DNA from: Paludibacteraceae bacterium
GTDB taxonomy: Bacteria > Bacteroidota > Bacteroidia > Bacteroidales > Paludibacteraceae
NCBI GenBank assembly: GCA_016297215.1
Contig: JAEDGZ010000004.1
Span: 1 to 64,000 of the forward strand
Length of the DNA: 64,000 nt
Reading direction: 5' to 3'
Part shown: positions 55,864 through 63,850 of the stretch, piece after piece
Numbering within the stretch: position 1 is the first letter of the stretch
How the letters are laid out: every line of letters begins with the position of its first letter
Made by a program: the position numbers and the translations under genes
Notes under the pieces: generated by a model
What the model saw: the letters and a program-made list of their open reading frames with translations, nothing else
Database searches by the model: none
Told to the model about the DNA's origin: nothing

Positions 55864-56763
55864 TTATTGACAAATGCGATTAAACTCCTTGGGGATAGGT
55901 GTCTCGAAGTGGACGGTCTGCTCCGTGGCGGGGTGGATGAACTCCAGCACGCGGGCATGCAGGCAGAGGCGGTCGGCAGGCGAGAACTCGTTGCCGTGCC
56001 CGTACTTGCGGTCGCCCGAGACGGTGTGCCCCTTAGACGCAAGGTGCACGCGAATTTGATTGGTGCGCCCTGTCTCGAGGTTCAGTTCCACCATCGAGAG
56101 GTCTTTCTCCGCGTTATCACGGATGACCTTGTAGTTGGTAATCGCGATGTCGCCCCCGTCGTCCACGGGCGAGGAATAGACCATGGCGTTGCGCTTGTCC
56201 TCGGTGAGCCAGGTGGTGATTTTGCCCTCTTTCTGCTCGAAAATCCCCTCGGCTACTGCCACATAGGTGCGCTTCGTAACCAGTTGCCGCCAGTAGGTGC
56301 GCATGTAGTGCTGCAACTCCGGCGACTTAGCGAACACCAGCAGTCCGCTCGTCTCGCGGTCGAGACGATGGACGGTATAGATGCCCGCGCGAGGGTTCTG
56401 GCGGCGGACGTAGGCTTTCAGGATGGAGAACGCCGTGGTCTCGGTAGAGCCGGGGAAGGTGGGCACCGTGAGCAGCCCCACCTGCTTCTCCACCACGATG
56501 AGGTGGTCGTCCTCAAACACAATGCGCAGTTTGGGATGGTTCAGTTGGATGTTTCCCCTGCCGCTGCTGATGACCACCGTGTCGCCGCCGTTCAGCGGCG
56601 TGTCGTGGCGGGTCTGCACCACGCCATTCACCGTTACGCGGCGCTGGCTGAGGAGTTGCTTAACGCTGGTCTTTGCCATACCCCCCATCTTCGACTGTAT
56701 GAAGTCGAGCAGGGTAGCCGTTTGCTCCACACGGAGCGAAGTATCGTCTTTTTTCTTGTGCAT
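55864..56763 (-). CDS. RluA-family 23S rRNA/tRNA pseudouridine synthase
   Basis: 299 residues from ATG 56763, 2 nt after the pnuC stop. N-terminal S4-like RNA-binding part (VKQLLSQRRVTVNGVVQT) and the catalytic domain with the Asp motif VHRLDRETSGLLVFAKS, plus GRTNQIRVHLASKGHTVSGD. Closest by layout to RluD-type enzymes. A longer frame extends upstream into pnuC, with another ATG at 56790, but the conserved family begins here. Confidence 0.88.
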   Translation of the reverse strand: MHKKKDDTSLRVEQTATLLDFIQSKMGGMAKTSVKQLLSQRRVTVNGVVQTRHDTPLNGGDTVVISSGRGNIQLNHPKLRIVFEDDHLIVVEKQVGLLTVPTFPGSTETTAFSILKAYVRRQNPRAGIYTVHRLDRETSGLLVFAKSPELQHYMRTYWRQLVTKRTYVAVAEGIFEQKEGKITTWLTEDKRNAMVYSSPVDDGGDIAITNYKVIRDNAEKDLSMVELNLETGRTNQIRVHLASKGHTVSGDRKYGHGNEFSPADRLCLHARVLEFIHPATEQTVHFETPIPKEFNRICQ

Positions 56764-56765
56764 AA

Positions 56766-57560
56766 TCAGTTCTTGCGTAGTCTCTGCCATGCGAAGAAGG
56801 CAGAAGCGTTGATAACGAGGTAGAAAAGGAAGAGAACAATGCAGTAGATATTCCCGAGCAGGACGTAGAACAGTATGCCCGCGAGGCTGTACACCACCCA
56901 CCATATCCAAGCGTCCATCTTCTGATAGATAAGCCAGAAGTTCGCCATCACGGAGGAGGCAATCATCACCGCCCCTGCCAGTTTGAGCAGCCATTGGTCA
57001 GCCCATGCGTCGTGGTTCAGCACCAGCGTAGCGAAGGCATAGTCTGCCACGATGATAAGCAGAGCGAGCGTGAGCGTCAGTCCCTGCCGCCAGCCATGCA
57101 GATACTCGGGGCGGAAAGGCTCCGCCGTGGTTGGCGTCGTTTCCGTTGCTTGCGTTACCTCCGCGGGCGAGACGCCCGCGCCCCCAGTCGTTGCTGCCAG
57201 TTTCTTGCGCCACGTGATGAGCGACAGGACCATGAAGGGGATGAAGATACCTATCTGCAAGAAAGTGAGGTCGTAGTTGCCTTGCAGCGCAAACTGCGTG
57301 CCCAGCAGCACCGCCATAGCAATACCGCCGATGAAGCCCGTGTAGTTCTGCGGGTTGCGGATAGTGAGCACATACGCCGTACCCACCACGCTGGCGGGAA
57401 TACCCACGATGAAAGCGGCACTGTTCCATTGCAGCAGCACGCCACGCAACGGCTCGCAGAGCCGCTCTACCACCAGCAGCACCACAAATAGCGCCGCATA
57501 AATCCCCGCCGACAGCAGCAACATCCGCCCGAGTTCTCGATATAGGTCTTTCTTTACCAT
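56766..57560 (-). CDS. pnuC: PnuC-like nicotinamide riboside/mononucleotide transporter
   Basis: 264 residues with about seven transmembrane helices. C-terminal ANFWLIYQKMDAWIWWVVYS and the final helix with FYLVINASAFFAWQRLRK match the PnuC pattern. Residues about 122-150, between two helices, contain TGGAGVSPAEV encoded by a type B palindrome, followed by a Thr-rich stretch, so the insertion lies in a loop. Imports NAD precursors. Overlapping context with the pseudouridine synthase (2-nt gap) suggests an operon. Confidence 0.82.
   Translation of the reverse strand: MVKKDLYRELGRMLLLSAGIYAALFVVLLVVERLCEPLRGVLLQWNSAAFIVGIPASVVGTAYVLTIRNPQNYTGFIGGIAMAVLLGTQFALQGNYDLTFLQIGIFIPFMVLSLITWRKKLAATTGGAGVSPAEVTQATETTPTTAEPFRPEYLHGWRQGLTLTLALLIIVADYAFATLVLNHDAWADQWLLKLAGAVMIASSVMANFWLIYQKMDAWIWWVVYSLAGILFYVLLGNIYCIVLFLFYLVINASAFFAWQRLRKN
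57158..57190 (-). repeat. Type B palindrome inside pnuC
   Basis: Core GCGGGCGTCTCGCCCGC on the gene strand, in the TGGAGVSPAE frame. Confidence 0.85.
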
Positions 57561-57655
57561 AGCCGATCTGAGTATTTCGAGTACTCCGAATTATCTGATT
57601 ATTCCGAGCCTAACTAATACATCTTGGCTCTTGGTTCCTAATTCCTGGCTCCTAC
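57561..57655 (-). repeat. GGAGCCAGGAATT and CTCGGAATAATC words
   Basis: Two word sets fill the pnuC leader: AGGAGCCAGGAATTAGGAAC next to the rpmE2 terminator and CTCGGAATAATCAGATAATT-like words next to the pnuC start; the latter resemble 52430-52475. Confidence 0.65.
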
Positions 57656-57688
57656 TAAAAACACAAAAGCGGACTTAAAAGTCCGCCT
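57655..57688 (-). terminator. Terminator of the ribosomal protein L31 gene
   Basis: GCGGACTT/AAGTCCGC hairpin (57669-57686) followed on the minus strand by TTTTGTGTTTTT. Confidence 0.82.
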
Positions 57689-57701
57689 TTGCATGTTATT
57701 T

Positions 57702-57956
57702 TTAGTTGCGTTTACGGTTGCCGTAGCGCGACATGAACTTATCCACACGACCGGCGGTATCGACCAGTTTCGATTTGCCGGTGTAGAAAGGGTGGCTCGT
57801 GTTGGAGATTTCCAACTTAATCAGAGGGTACTGCACGCCGTCAATCTCGATGCTGTCTTTCGTTGCAGCGGTCGAGCGGCTGAAGAACTGAGTACCGTCG
57901 GACATATCTTTGAAGACTACCACGCGGTAGTTCTCGGGATGAATTCCTTGTTTCAT
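57702..57956 (-). CDS. rpmE2: 50S ribosomal protein L31, type B
   Basis: 84 residues from ATG 57956 (an upstream in-frame ATG would add 9 residues from the leader). MKQGIHPENYRVVVFKDMSD and SNTSHPFYTGKSKLVDTAGRVDKF are typical. No zinc-binding CxxC, so it is the zinc-independent form. It follows rplI by 27 bp and may share its transcript. Confidence 0.93.
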   Translation of the reverse strand: MKQGIHPENYRVVVFKDMSDGTQFFSRSTAATKDSIEIDGVQYPLIKLEISNTSHPFYTGKSKLVDTAGRVDKFMSRYGNRKRN

Positions 57957-57983
57957 TGTCTTTACAGTCTTAGGATTAAACAA

Positions 57984-58430
57984 TTACTCTGCAGCCACTA
58001 CGTTCAGATGAATGTCTGCTTTTACCTCGCGGTGGAGACGGGCCTGTGCGGTGTGCTCACCTACTACCTTAATCGGCTCTGCGATGGTAATCACTTTCTT
58101 GTCGATGTTCATCTCTTGTGCAGCCAGTGCGTTGGAGATTTGCGTCGTCGTAACGGTACCGAAGATTTTACCGTCTTCGTTTGCCTTTACGGTCAGCGTG
58201 ATTACGGTCTCAGCCAACTTGGCAGCCAGTGCTTGTGCGTCAGCCAGCAACTTTGCCTGCTTGTGAGCCTGTTGTTTCAGGTTCTCTGCCAACTGCTTGC
58301 GGTTGCTCTCGTTTGCGATAACGGCAATCTTGTTCGGCAACAGATAGTTGCGACCATAGCCGTCGCGTACTTTTACAATATCGTTCTTGAAACCGAGGTT
58401 TGCAAGGTCTTGAATCAAAATAACTTCCAT
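57984..58430 (-). CDS. rplI: 50S ribosomal protein L9
   Basis: 148 residues. N-terminal MEVILIQDLANLGFKNDIVKVRDGYGRNYLLP is the L9 signature; a Lys/Gln-rich linker helix follows and the C-terminal domain contains EDGKIFGTVTTTQI. Third gene of the rpsF-rpsR-rplI operon. Confidence 0.97.
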   Translation of the reverse strand: MEVILIQDLANLGFKNDIVKVRDGYGRNYLLPNKIAVIANESNRKQLAENLKQQAHKQAKLLADAQALAAKLAETVITLTVKANEDGKIFGTVTTTQISNALAAQEMNIDKKVITIAEPIKVVGEHTAQARLHREVKADIHLNVVAAE

Positions 58431-58459
58431 GATGTCTTTCGTTTTTTAGGGTTCAACAC

Positions 58460-58726
58460 TTATTTCATCATATCGGTTACGTAGGGCAGCAATGCCAAGT
58501 GGCGTGCTTTCTTCACTGCCTGAGCCACTTTGCGCTGATACTTCAGGCTCGTTCCCGTGATACGGCGAGGCAGAATCTTACCTTGCTCGTTGAGGAACTT
58601 CTTCAAAAACTCAGGGTCTTTGTAGTCAATGTACTTGATGCCGGATTTCAAGAAACGGCAGTACTTTTTCTTCTTCTGCTCAGATGTTTGCGGAGTCAGA
58701 TAGCGGATTTCATCGTTCTGTGCCAT
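58460..58726 (-). CDS. rpsR: 30S ribosomal protein S18
   Basis: 88 residues; YIDYKDPEFLKKFLNEQGKI and LPRRITGTSLKYQRKVAQAVKKARHLA (shown in part) are the S18 core, with the usual PYV end. The gap to rpsF upstream is 2 nt, so the two are translated together. Confidence 0.96.
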   Translation of the reverse strand: MAQNDEIRYLTPQTSEQKKKKYCRFLKSGIKYIDYKDPEFLKKFLNEQGKILPRRITGTSLKYQRKVAQAVKKARHLALLPYVTDMMK

Positions 58727-58728
58727 GA

Positions 58729-59073
58729 TTAAGCCTCCTCTTTTTTGAAGTTGTTACGACGTTTTTCTGCGTACTCGAAAGCGTACTTGTCCAGACGCGT
58801 TGTGAGGAAGCGGATGACGCGCTCATCACGGCGGAACTCAGTCTCGAGCGTTGCGATAAAGGCGGGTTCTACATCAAACTGCAGCAAGGCATAGAATCCC
58901 GTTGTTTTACCTTGGATGGGGTAAGCAAGTTGCTTCATGCCCCACTCCTCACGGTTCAAAATGGTACCGCCATTCTGCGTGAGAAGGTTCTCGAATTTGT
59001 CAACCGCTTCCTTCATCTGTGGTTCAGACAAAACGGGAGTCAACACGAAAGCGGCTTCGTAATGATTTAACAT
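58729..59073 (-). CDS. rpsF: 30S ribosomal protein S6
   Basis: 114 residues. MLNHYEAAFVLTPVLSEPQM, IQGKTTGFYALLQFDVEPA and ERVIRFLTTRLDKYA match S6. First gene of the operon; promoter at 59210-59241. The leader of about 130 nt contains AATTATGAATT words. Confidence 0.96.
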   Translation of the reverse strand: MLNHYEAAFVLTPVLSEPQMKEAVDKFENLLTQNGGTILNREEWGMKQLAYPIQGKTTGFYALLQFDVEPAFIATLETEFRRDERVIRFLTTRLDKYAFEYAEKRRNNFKKEEA

Positions 59074-59100
59074 AATGTTAGTTAATGAATTTTGTTGTTA

Positions 59101-59178
59101 ATAATTATAAGGAATAACACTGCTTCTCCGCGAGCGCACGCGCCCTCATAATTCATAATTACTAATTCTTAATTAGAA
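59101..59178 (-). repeat. AATTAAGAATT words in the rpsF leader
   Basis: AATTAAGAATTAGTAATTAT and GAATTATGAGGGCGCG on the gene strand, with GCGCGTGCGC self-complementary in the middle and weaker matching TTATAATTATT near the start. Confidence 0.6.
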
Positions 59179-59209
59179 CATTCGGGCACAGTACCGCCGA
59201 AAAAGCGTG

Positions 59210-59241
59210 CAAAGGTACGACTTTTTTTCGGTTTGTGCAAA
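59210..59241 (-). promoter_or_regulatory. Promoter of rpsF-rpsR-rplI
   Basis: Minus strand: TTTG (59238-59241), 20-nt spacer, TACCTTTG (59210-59217). Confidence 0.85.
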
Positions 59242-59267
59242 TTTTTTATGCTTTTTTTGCGTTTTTC

Positions 59268-59298
59268 TTGTTTATTTCGGAAAAAAGCAGTACTTTTG
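59268..59298 (+). promoter_or_regulatory. Promoter of tRNA-Arg
   Basis: TTG (59268-59270), 20-nt spacer, TACTTTTG (59291-59298). Divergent from the ribosomal protein promoter, with 26 nt between the two -33 elements. Confidence 0.78.
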
Positions 59299-59378
59299 TA
59301 CCGCTTTCAAGAGGGTGGAGCGTTGAGTGTTTAGTGTTGAGTGTAACAATGCCCTCTTAATTCTTAATTAGAACACGC

Positions 59379-59450
59379 GGCCCTGTAGTTCAATGGATAG
59401 AATACGGGTTTCCTAAACCTTAGATTCGGGTTCGATTCCCGACGGGGCTA
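59379..59450 (+). tRNA. tRNA-Arg (anticodon CCU)
   Basis: Cloverleaf folded by hand: acceptor GGCCCTG with CGGGGCT (two wobble pairs) and discriminator A at 59450; D arm GTTC/GAAT; anticodon loop TTCCTAA with CCT at its centre; T arm CGGG-TTCGATT-CCCG. CCA is not encoded. Reads AGG codons. It follows a GAGTGTT word array and an AATTCTTAATTAG word. Confidence 0.93.
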
Positions 59451-59461
59451 CACAACTTTTG

Positions 59462-59491
59462 ATGTCCTCCTATTATGGAGGGCATTTTTTA
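59462..59491 (+). terminator. Terminator of tRNA-Arg
   Basis: ATGTCCTCC/GGAGGGCAT stem (one wobble) and a T-run, overlapping the last bases of the convergent rlmN. Confidence 0.8.
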
Positions 59492-60580
59492 TTGTTTGTT
59501 TTGCAAGGCGTTGACCAGCATGCCGCAAGCGGCGAGGATGTCTTCGCCTCGCGAGCGGCGGATGGTGGTGGTGATACCGTGGTCGGAGAGATACTCGCGC
59601 AGCCACTCCATTTGTTTCTCGTCAGAGCCTGTGAAACCCTCTCTGCTGAGGGTGGGGGAAGAATGGAAACGGATGAGGTTGATGCGGCAGGGGAGGGGGC
59701 GGAGGAGACGCAGGAGTTCGTTGGCATGGCGGATAGTGTCGTTCTGACCATGCCAGCAGATGTATTCGAAACTGATACGCCGCTGGTGCGTCCAATCGTA
59801 TTGCTTGAGGAGCGCCACCACTTGGGCGAGGGAGAACATCTTCTCGGCAGGCATTATCTCGCGGCGCTCTGCGGCAAAGGGATTATGCAGGGAGATGGCA
59901 AGGTGGCATTCGCTCTCGTCTAAGAAGCGTTTGAGATTGGGGTGTCCCACGGAGGAGACAGTGATACGCTTGGGAGACCAAGCGCAACCCCAGTCGGAGG
60001 TGAGCACTTGCAGCGAGCGGAGGACGTTGTCAAGGTTGTCCATGGGCTCACCTTCGCCCATATAGACCACGTTGGTGAGGTCGCCAAAGTAGAGTATTTG
60101 GTTGAGAATCTCGGCGGCAGGGAGGTGCCCGTGGAAGCCGAGGGTGCCCGTCATGCAGAACTTACATCCCATCTTGCAGCCTGCTTGCGTGGAGACGCAG
60201 AGCGTGGCGCGGTCGGAGTCGGGGATATAGACGGACTCGATGTAAGTAGGTTGAGAGTTGAGGGTTGAGAGTTGAGGGCTTATTCTTCCACTTTTTGCTT
60301 CTTTTCCCGCAGGCGAGACGCCTGCGTCCCCAGTTTGGAAAAGGTATTTGCGGGTGCCGTCTTGGGAGACGGCTTCCGCTACGGGCGCATGGCGACCGGT
60401 GGTGTAGTGCTGCTTCAAGGCTTCTCTGCCCTTCAAGGAGATATTGGTCATCTCATCGAAGGTCATGGCACGGCGGACATAGAGCCACTCGGCGAGTTGC
60501 TTGCCCGCGAACTTGGGGAGGCCTACGCGCTGCGCTACCTCCTGCAACTCTGCCAATGTCTTGCCTAAGAGAGAGTCCAT
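59489..60580 (-). CDS. rlmN: 23S rRNA/tRNA adenine C2-methyltransferase RlmN
   Basis: Radical-SAM enzyme methylating A2503 of 23S rRNA and A37 of some tRNAs. 363 residues. Cluster motif GCKMGCKFCMTG, VYMGEGEPMDN, and the methyl-carrying Cys in GEDILAACGML. Residues about 83-112, in the turn before YIESVYIPDSDRATLCVS, are an insertion made of TGDAGVSPAGK (type B palindrome) and SPQLSTLNSQ (GAGAGTT words). Normal RlmN has only a few residues here, so the added segment probably extends a surface loop without harming the core. Confidence 0.95.
   Translation of the reverse strand: MDSLLGKTLAELQEVAQRVGLPKFAGKQLAEWLYVRRAMTFDEMTNISLKGREALKQHYTTGRHAPVAEAVSQDGTRKYLFQTGDAGVSPAGKEAKSGRISPQLSTLNSQPTYIESVYIPDSDRATLCVSTQAGCKMGCKFCMTGTLGFHGHLPAAEILNQILYFGDLTNVVYMGEGEPMDNLDNVLRSLQVLTSDWGCAWSPKRITVSSVGHPNLKRFLDESECHLAISLHNPFAAERREIMPAEKMFSLAQVVALLKQYDWTHQRRISFEYICWHGQNDTIRHANELLRLLRPLPCRINLIRFHSSPTLSREGFTGSDEKQMEWLREYLSDHGITTTIRRSRGEDILAACGMLVNALQNKQ
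60250..60336 (-). repeat. Type B palindrome and GAGAGTT words inside rlmN
   Basis: Type B core at 60309-60336 and GTTGAGAGTTGAGGGTTGAG at 60249-60276, both in frame and separated by about 30 nt. Confidence 0.8.
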
Positions 60581-60642
60581 GATTTACGAATTACGAATTA
60601 CGATTTACGATTTAGCAGGCGGGGACGCCTGCGCACCCGGAC
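60581..60642 (-). repeat. Type A palindrome embedded in TCGTAAATT words
   Basis: On the gene strand TCGTAAATT at the mscS stop, then the complete type A palindrome (60614-60642), then TCGTAAATCGTAATTCGTAA and more up to the rlmN ATG. The same word stands on both sides in direct orientation. Confidence 0.85.
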
Positions 60643-60645
60643 AAT

Positions 60646-61641
60646 TTACGATTCCTTTGGCGATGTATCGCCTTGGGGATGGTTTACGATGTTGACATCC
60701 ATGTGGGGATAGGCGAAGCCGAAGCCTTGTGGGGGCAGTTCGGTATAGAAGCGCTTGTTGAGGTCGTAGAACGTGCTCCAATAGTCGTCGGTATGCACCC
60801 ACGCTTTGGCAACGAAAGAGATGTCGTTCTCGTTGAGCGAGGCGAGGGCGACGAAGGGGTCGGGGATGGGTGTCTTGGAGTCCACTATCACGCCGGAGCG
60901 GTCATGCACCACGGGACGTTGGTCTGCCGAGGTGAGGATACGCTGGTCGGAGTGGAGTATCTCCAGCATGGCGTCGATACATTTCTGCGCGTCCACACCG
61001 TATTCTACGCTGATAGTCCAGTCGATACGGCGTAGAGGTTGCGCGGAGACGTTCTCTATGTTGCCGCTGAAGAGCGAGCCGTTGGGGAGGATGACCACGC
61101 GATTGTCGGGCGTGAGTACCTTGGTGGAGACGATAGTAACCTCCATGACGGTGCCTGCCTCGCCGCCCGCCTTGATGAAGTCGCCTGCCTTGAAGGGGCG
61201 GAAGGTGAGGAGCATGATACCGCCTGCGAAGTTCTGCACGGTACCTGAGAGCGCCATACCAATCGCCATACCGCCTGCTGTGAGGAGGGCGGCGAAAGAG
61301 GTGGTGTCCACACCGAGGGTGCCTATGGTAGCCAAGATGAGGAGGACGGTGAGCATGATGCTGACGAAGGACGTGATAAACGTTGCCAGCGTGCGCTCGG
61401 TATGCCGACGCTCGAAGATACGGACGAGAATCTTCTTGACATACCGAATGAACCATGCCCCCACCACGTAGATGATAAGCGCGATAATCACTTTGCCCCC
61501 GAAGCGGAGGGCACTATCCAACACGCCTTGCCAGAAGGTCTGGGGGTCAGCCTGCGCTTGTTGGAGTATCTGCTGCGTTACCTGCCGAATGGAGTCGGCA
61601 GGTAACGGCGCGGGAGTCGGTATGTCTATTTGGAGGAACAT
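60646..61641 (-). CDS. mscS: Small-conductance mechanosensitive channel, MscS family
   Basis: 331 residues. Three N-terminal transmembrane helices, the third being the pore helix with the Ala/Gly-rich SFAALLTAGGMAIGMALSG; then the beta domain with FRPFKAGDFIKAGGEAG, VVILPNGSLFSGNIENVSA and a C-terminal alpha/beta domain. The last residues (DTSPKES) end at a word array. Releases solutes on osmotic downshock. Confidence 0.92.
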   Translation of the reverse strand: MFLQIDIPTPAPLPADSIRQVTQQILQQAQADPQTFWQGVLDSALRFGGKVIIALIIYVVGAWFIRYVKKILVRIFERRHTERTLATFITSFVSIMLTVLLILATIGTLGVDTTSFAALLTAGGMAIGMALSGTVQNFAGGIMLLTFRPFKAGDFIKAGGEAGTVMEVTIVSTKVLTPDNRVVILPNGSLFSGNIENVSAQPLRRIDWTISVEYGVDAQKCIDAMLEILHSDQRILTSADQRPVVHDRSGVIVDSKTPIPDPFVALASLNENDISFVAKAWVHTDDYWSTFYDLNKRFYTELPPQGFGFAYPHMDVNIVNHPQGDTSPKES

Positions 61642-61654
61642 AGTTTAACGTATA

Positions 61655-61866
61655 ATCTCAAATCTCTTTCAACGTATAATTATTATATAATTAAACATTA
61701 ATTTCTTTTTGAAATCGTTTCTCAGAGGGTGCGGCCTGGAGACCGCACCTCCATTATTTGCCCCGCCCCCTAACCCCCTCCCCGCAAGCGGGGCGGGGGA
61801 GTTGGCATTGCCTATACAAGCAGTTTGTTCCAAACTGACCGCAGGCGAGACGCCTGCGTCCCCAGT
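61655..61866 (-). repeat. Cluster of four palindrome types between the MFS gene and mscS
   Basis: Type B (61837-61866), type D CAGTTTGTTCCAAACTG (61821-61837), a CCCCGCCCCCTAACCCCCTC hairpin element (61761-61803), type C (61728-61749) and AACGTATAAT words (61655-61690) lie end to end. The type B copy begins right at the MFS stop. Confidence 0.85.
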
Positions 61867-63210
61867 TTATTTCTTCTCTTTGATCAGGAAAACGGAGAGG
61901 GCACCGAGGAAGAGGAGGATGCCGGCTACTACGAGCATGCCTGCTTGGGAGTCGTGGCAGCAACCTTTGAGGAGTAAGCCTCCGCAGAGAGCGGCAACGA
62001 TTTGGGGCAAGCAGATGGTGCAGTTGAAGAGCCCGAGGAGGGTACCCATCTTGCTGCTGCCTTCGATGGCGTTGGTGAAGAGGGTGAAGGGCAATGCGAG
62101 CATGGCTGCCCACGCTGCTCCGATGAGGGCGTAACTCAAGAAGAGCAGGTATTGGTCGTGTACCCAGAAGATAGAGATGAAGCCTATGCCGCCGACAACG
62201 AGGGAAAGGATGTATGCCCCTTTGTTGCCCATCATATGCTCGATAGCGGGGAGGAGGGCTGCCCAAAGGAGGGAGCCGACAGCCTGCACGGCAAAGCATA
62301 CGCCCACCCAGTTGCCTGCGTCTTGGAAAGCACTTGCGGCGGTGTTCACACCATCCCAGCCGAAGCATTGGGAAGCGATGGCGCCGTTGGAGTAGGTCCA
62401 CATATACATGAAGGCTGCCCAGCAGAAGAACTGCACGAGACCGATAGTCAAGAAAGCGCGGATGATACGAGTGTTGTCTTCCTTGCTGTCGGCTTTGGCG
62501 GTGTTCTCCTTGATACCGTGGAACTCGGCATACTCTTTGGGGTCCATCTCACGGACGCTGGCGAAAGTGTAGAGCACGCAGAGGATGAGGATGGCGGCAC
62601 CTATGTAGAAACTCCACTTCACGGAGTCGGGTATGACGCCGTCGGGGGCGGTGTTGGCAAGACCTATCCATGTGAAGAAAATCGGGAAGAGGTAGCCTAC
62701 GAGCGAGCCAGCGTTGCAGAGGGCAGACTGGATAGCATAGGCGGTGCCTTTCTGCTCCTCGTTGACCATGTCGCCGACCATCATCTTGAAGGGCTGCATG
62801 GCGATGTTGATGGAGGTGTCGAGGAACATGAGGGAGAAGAGTCCGAACCACATAGCGGCGTTGAGCCCGAGGAAAGCACTCTGCTCGAAGGTGAAGTTAC
62901 CCGCGTTGGGGAGGAGAACCATCACCGCAACGGCGATGATAGCGCCGATGAGAAGGTAGAACTTACGACGACCGAAGATGGGTCCGAGCCAAGTCTTGTC
63001 GGAGAGAAGACCGATGAGGGGCTGGACAATCATACCCATGAGGGGCGGCAGAATCCAGAAGAAAGAGAGTTGATGAGGGTCTGCACCGAGGGTGGCGAAG
63101 ATACGAGAGATGTTTGCCGACTGGAGGGCATAGGCTATCTGCACGCCAAAGAACCCGAAACTGAGGTTGAAGAGTTGTGCAAACGAGCGGTTGGTTGATT
63201 TGTTTTCCAT
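61867..63210 (-). CDS. MFS sugar transporter, SLC45/GPH-like
   Basis: 447 residues with twelve predicted transmembrane helices and the loop motif GLLSDKTWLGPIFGRRKFYLL. The N-terminal SFGFFGVQIAYALQSANISRIFATLGADPHQL is typical of Bacteroidota transporters annotated as maltose or sucrose carriers. A hydrophilic central loop (about 215-245, PKEYAEFHGIKENTAKADSKED) separates the halves. The sugar is not known, and no glycoside hydrolase is next to it. Confidence 0.85.
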   Translation of the reverse strand: MENKSTNRSFAQLFNLSFGFFGVQIAYALQSANISRIFATLGADPHQLSFFWILPPLMGMIVQPLIGLLSDKTWLGPIFGRRKFYLLIGAIIAVAVMVLLPNAGNFTFEQSAFLGLNAAMWFGLFSLMFLDTSINIAMQPFKMMVGDMVNEEQKGTAYAIQSALCNAGSLVGYLFPIFFTWIGLANTAPDGVIPDSVKWSFYIGAAILILCVLYTFASVREMDPKEYAEFHGIKENTAKADSKEDNTRIIRAFLTIGLVQFFCWAAFMYMWTYSNGAIASQCFGWDGVNTAASAFQDAGNWVGVCFAVQAVGSLLWAALLPAIEHMMGNKGAYILSLVVGGIGFISIFWVHDQYLLFLSYALIGAAWAAMLALPFTLFTNAIEGSSKMGTLLGLFNCTICLPQIVAALCGGLLLKGCCHDSQAGMLVVAGILLFLGALSVFLIKEKK

Positions 63211-63387
63211 GTTTGATTGATTTGTTTGTATATTTTAGTTGAACTTTTTTTTACCAAAAATTTCCAAAAATTGGGCAAATATTTTTTTTTTTTTTCTTTA
63301 ACGTGTAATTAGTCATTAATTTATTATCAAAAACCTAATTATTACTTGACAAAAACAAACAAAAAACTACCATGTGTGTGGGGGCAT

Positions 63388-63450
63388 GTTTCAAGTTTCG
63401 GGTTTCAGGTTTCGGGTTTTTAGCAGGCGGGGACGCCTGCGCACCCGGAC
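63388..63450 (-). repeat. Type A palindrome with TTTCGGG word tail
   Basis: Complete type A copy (63422-63450), with AAACCCGAAACCTGAAACCC-type words on its 3' side, a variant of the tail word at 38070-38085. Confidence 0.85.
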
Positions 63451-63522
63451 AGGATTTTGCTTCGTCAATCACCCACGAATCACCCACGTTTGACCGCATA
63501 TTGTTTCGGTTAGGTCTCGACA

Positions 63523-63598
63523 ATCACTAACTAATCACTAACTAATCACTAACTAATCGCTAACTAATCACTAACTAATCACTAACTAATCACTAACT
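63523..63598 (+). repeat. CACTAACTAAT tandem array
   Basis: Seven copies of an 11-nt word (AATCACTAACT), one with a single change (CGCTAACT). Confidence 0.9.
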
Positions 63599-63654
63599 TT
63601 GGTTGGCTGTAGGTCAGCGTGAGATAGCGTTTGGGAAAATTAGCAAAGCGGTTG

Positions 63655-63686
63655 CAAAGGTAGTGCTTTTTTTTGGGGTGTGCAAG
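63655..63686 (-). promoter_or_regulatory. Promoter, probably of the MFS gene
   Basis: Minus strand: CTTG (63683-63686), 20-nt spacer, TACCTTTG (63655-63662). Confidence 0.65.
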
Positions 63687-63712
63687 TTTTTTATTTTTTT
63701 TCGCCGAAAAAA

Positions 63713-63744
63713 TTTGCGTATCTAAAAATTATTGCTTACCTTTG
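63713..63744 (+). promoter_or_regulatory. Promoter of recQ
   Basis: TTTG (63713-63716), 20-nt spacer, TACCTTTG (63737-63744). The leader carries the palindromes at 63771-63830. Confidence 0.82.
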
Positions 63745-63770
63745 CAAACCTTTTAAGGGGACTATTAGGG

Positions 63771-63830
63771 CAGTTTGTTCCAAACTGTCTAACCGCGGGC
63801 GGGACGCTCGCGTCCCCAGTGAACATACAG
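63771..63830 (-). repeat. Type D plus type B palindromes in the recQ leader
   Basis: CAGTTTGTTCCAAACTG (63771-63787) followed by a diverged reverse type B copy (to 63830); same pair and order as 61821-61866. Confidence 0.8.
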
Positions 63831-63850
63831 AAACTACGTAATACTACTAT

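Larger units (their letters stand above)
63211..63850. other. Gap between the MFS gene and recQ
   Basis: No gene is seen. From left: 14 consecutive T (63282-63295); TTTCAAGTTTCGGGTTTCAG words with a reverse type A palindrome (63422-63450); seven CACTAACTAAT words (63523-63598); divergent promoters (63655-63686 minus, 63713-63744 plus); type D and diverged type B palindromes (63771-63830). If the minus promoter serves the MFS gene, its leader is about 440 nt. Confidence 0.75.

Noticed and set aside
56764..56994. Longer N-terminus for the pseudouridine synthase
   Set aside because: The extra codons overlap the coding end of pnuC and have no family match; ATG 56763 is 2 nt after the pnuC stop.
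61655..61866. Insertion sequence remnant
   Set aside because: Only palindromes and words; no transposase fragment and no IS-type end pair.
63523..63598. CRISPR-like array
   Set aside because: Words are contiguous 11-mers without spacers; no cas genes in the window.
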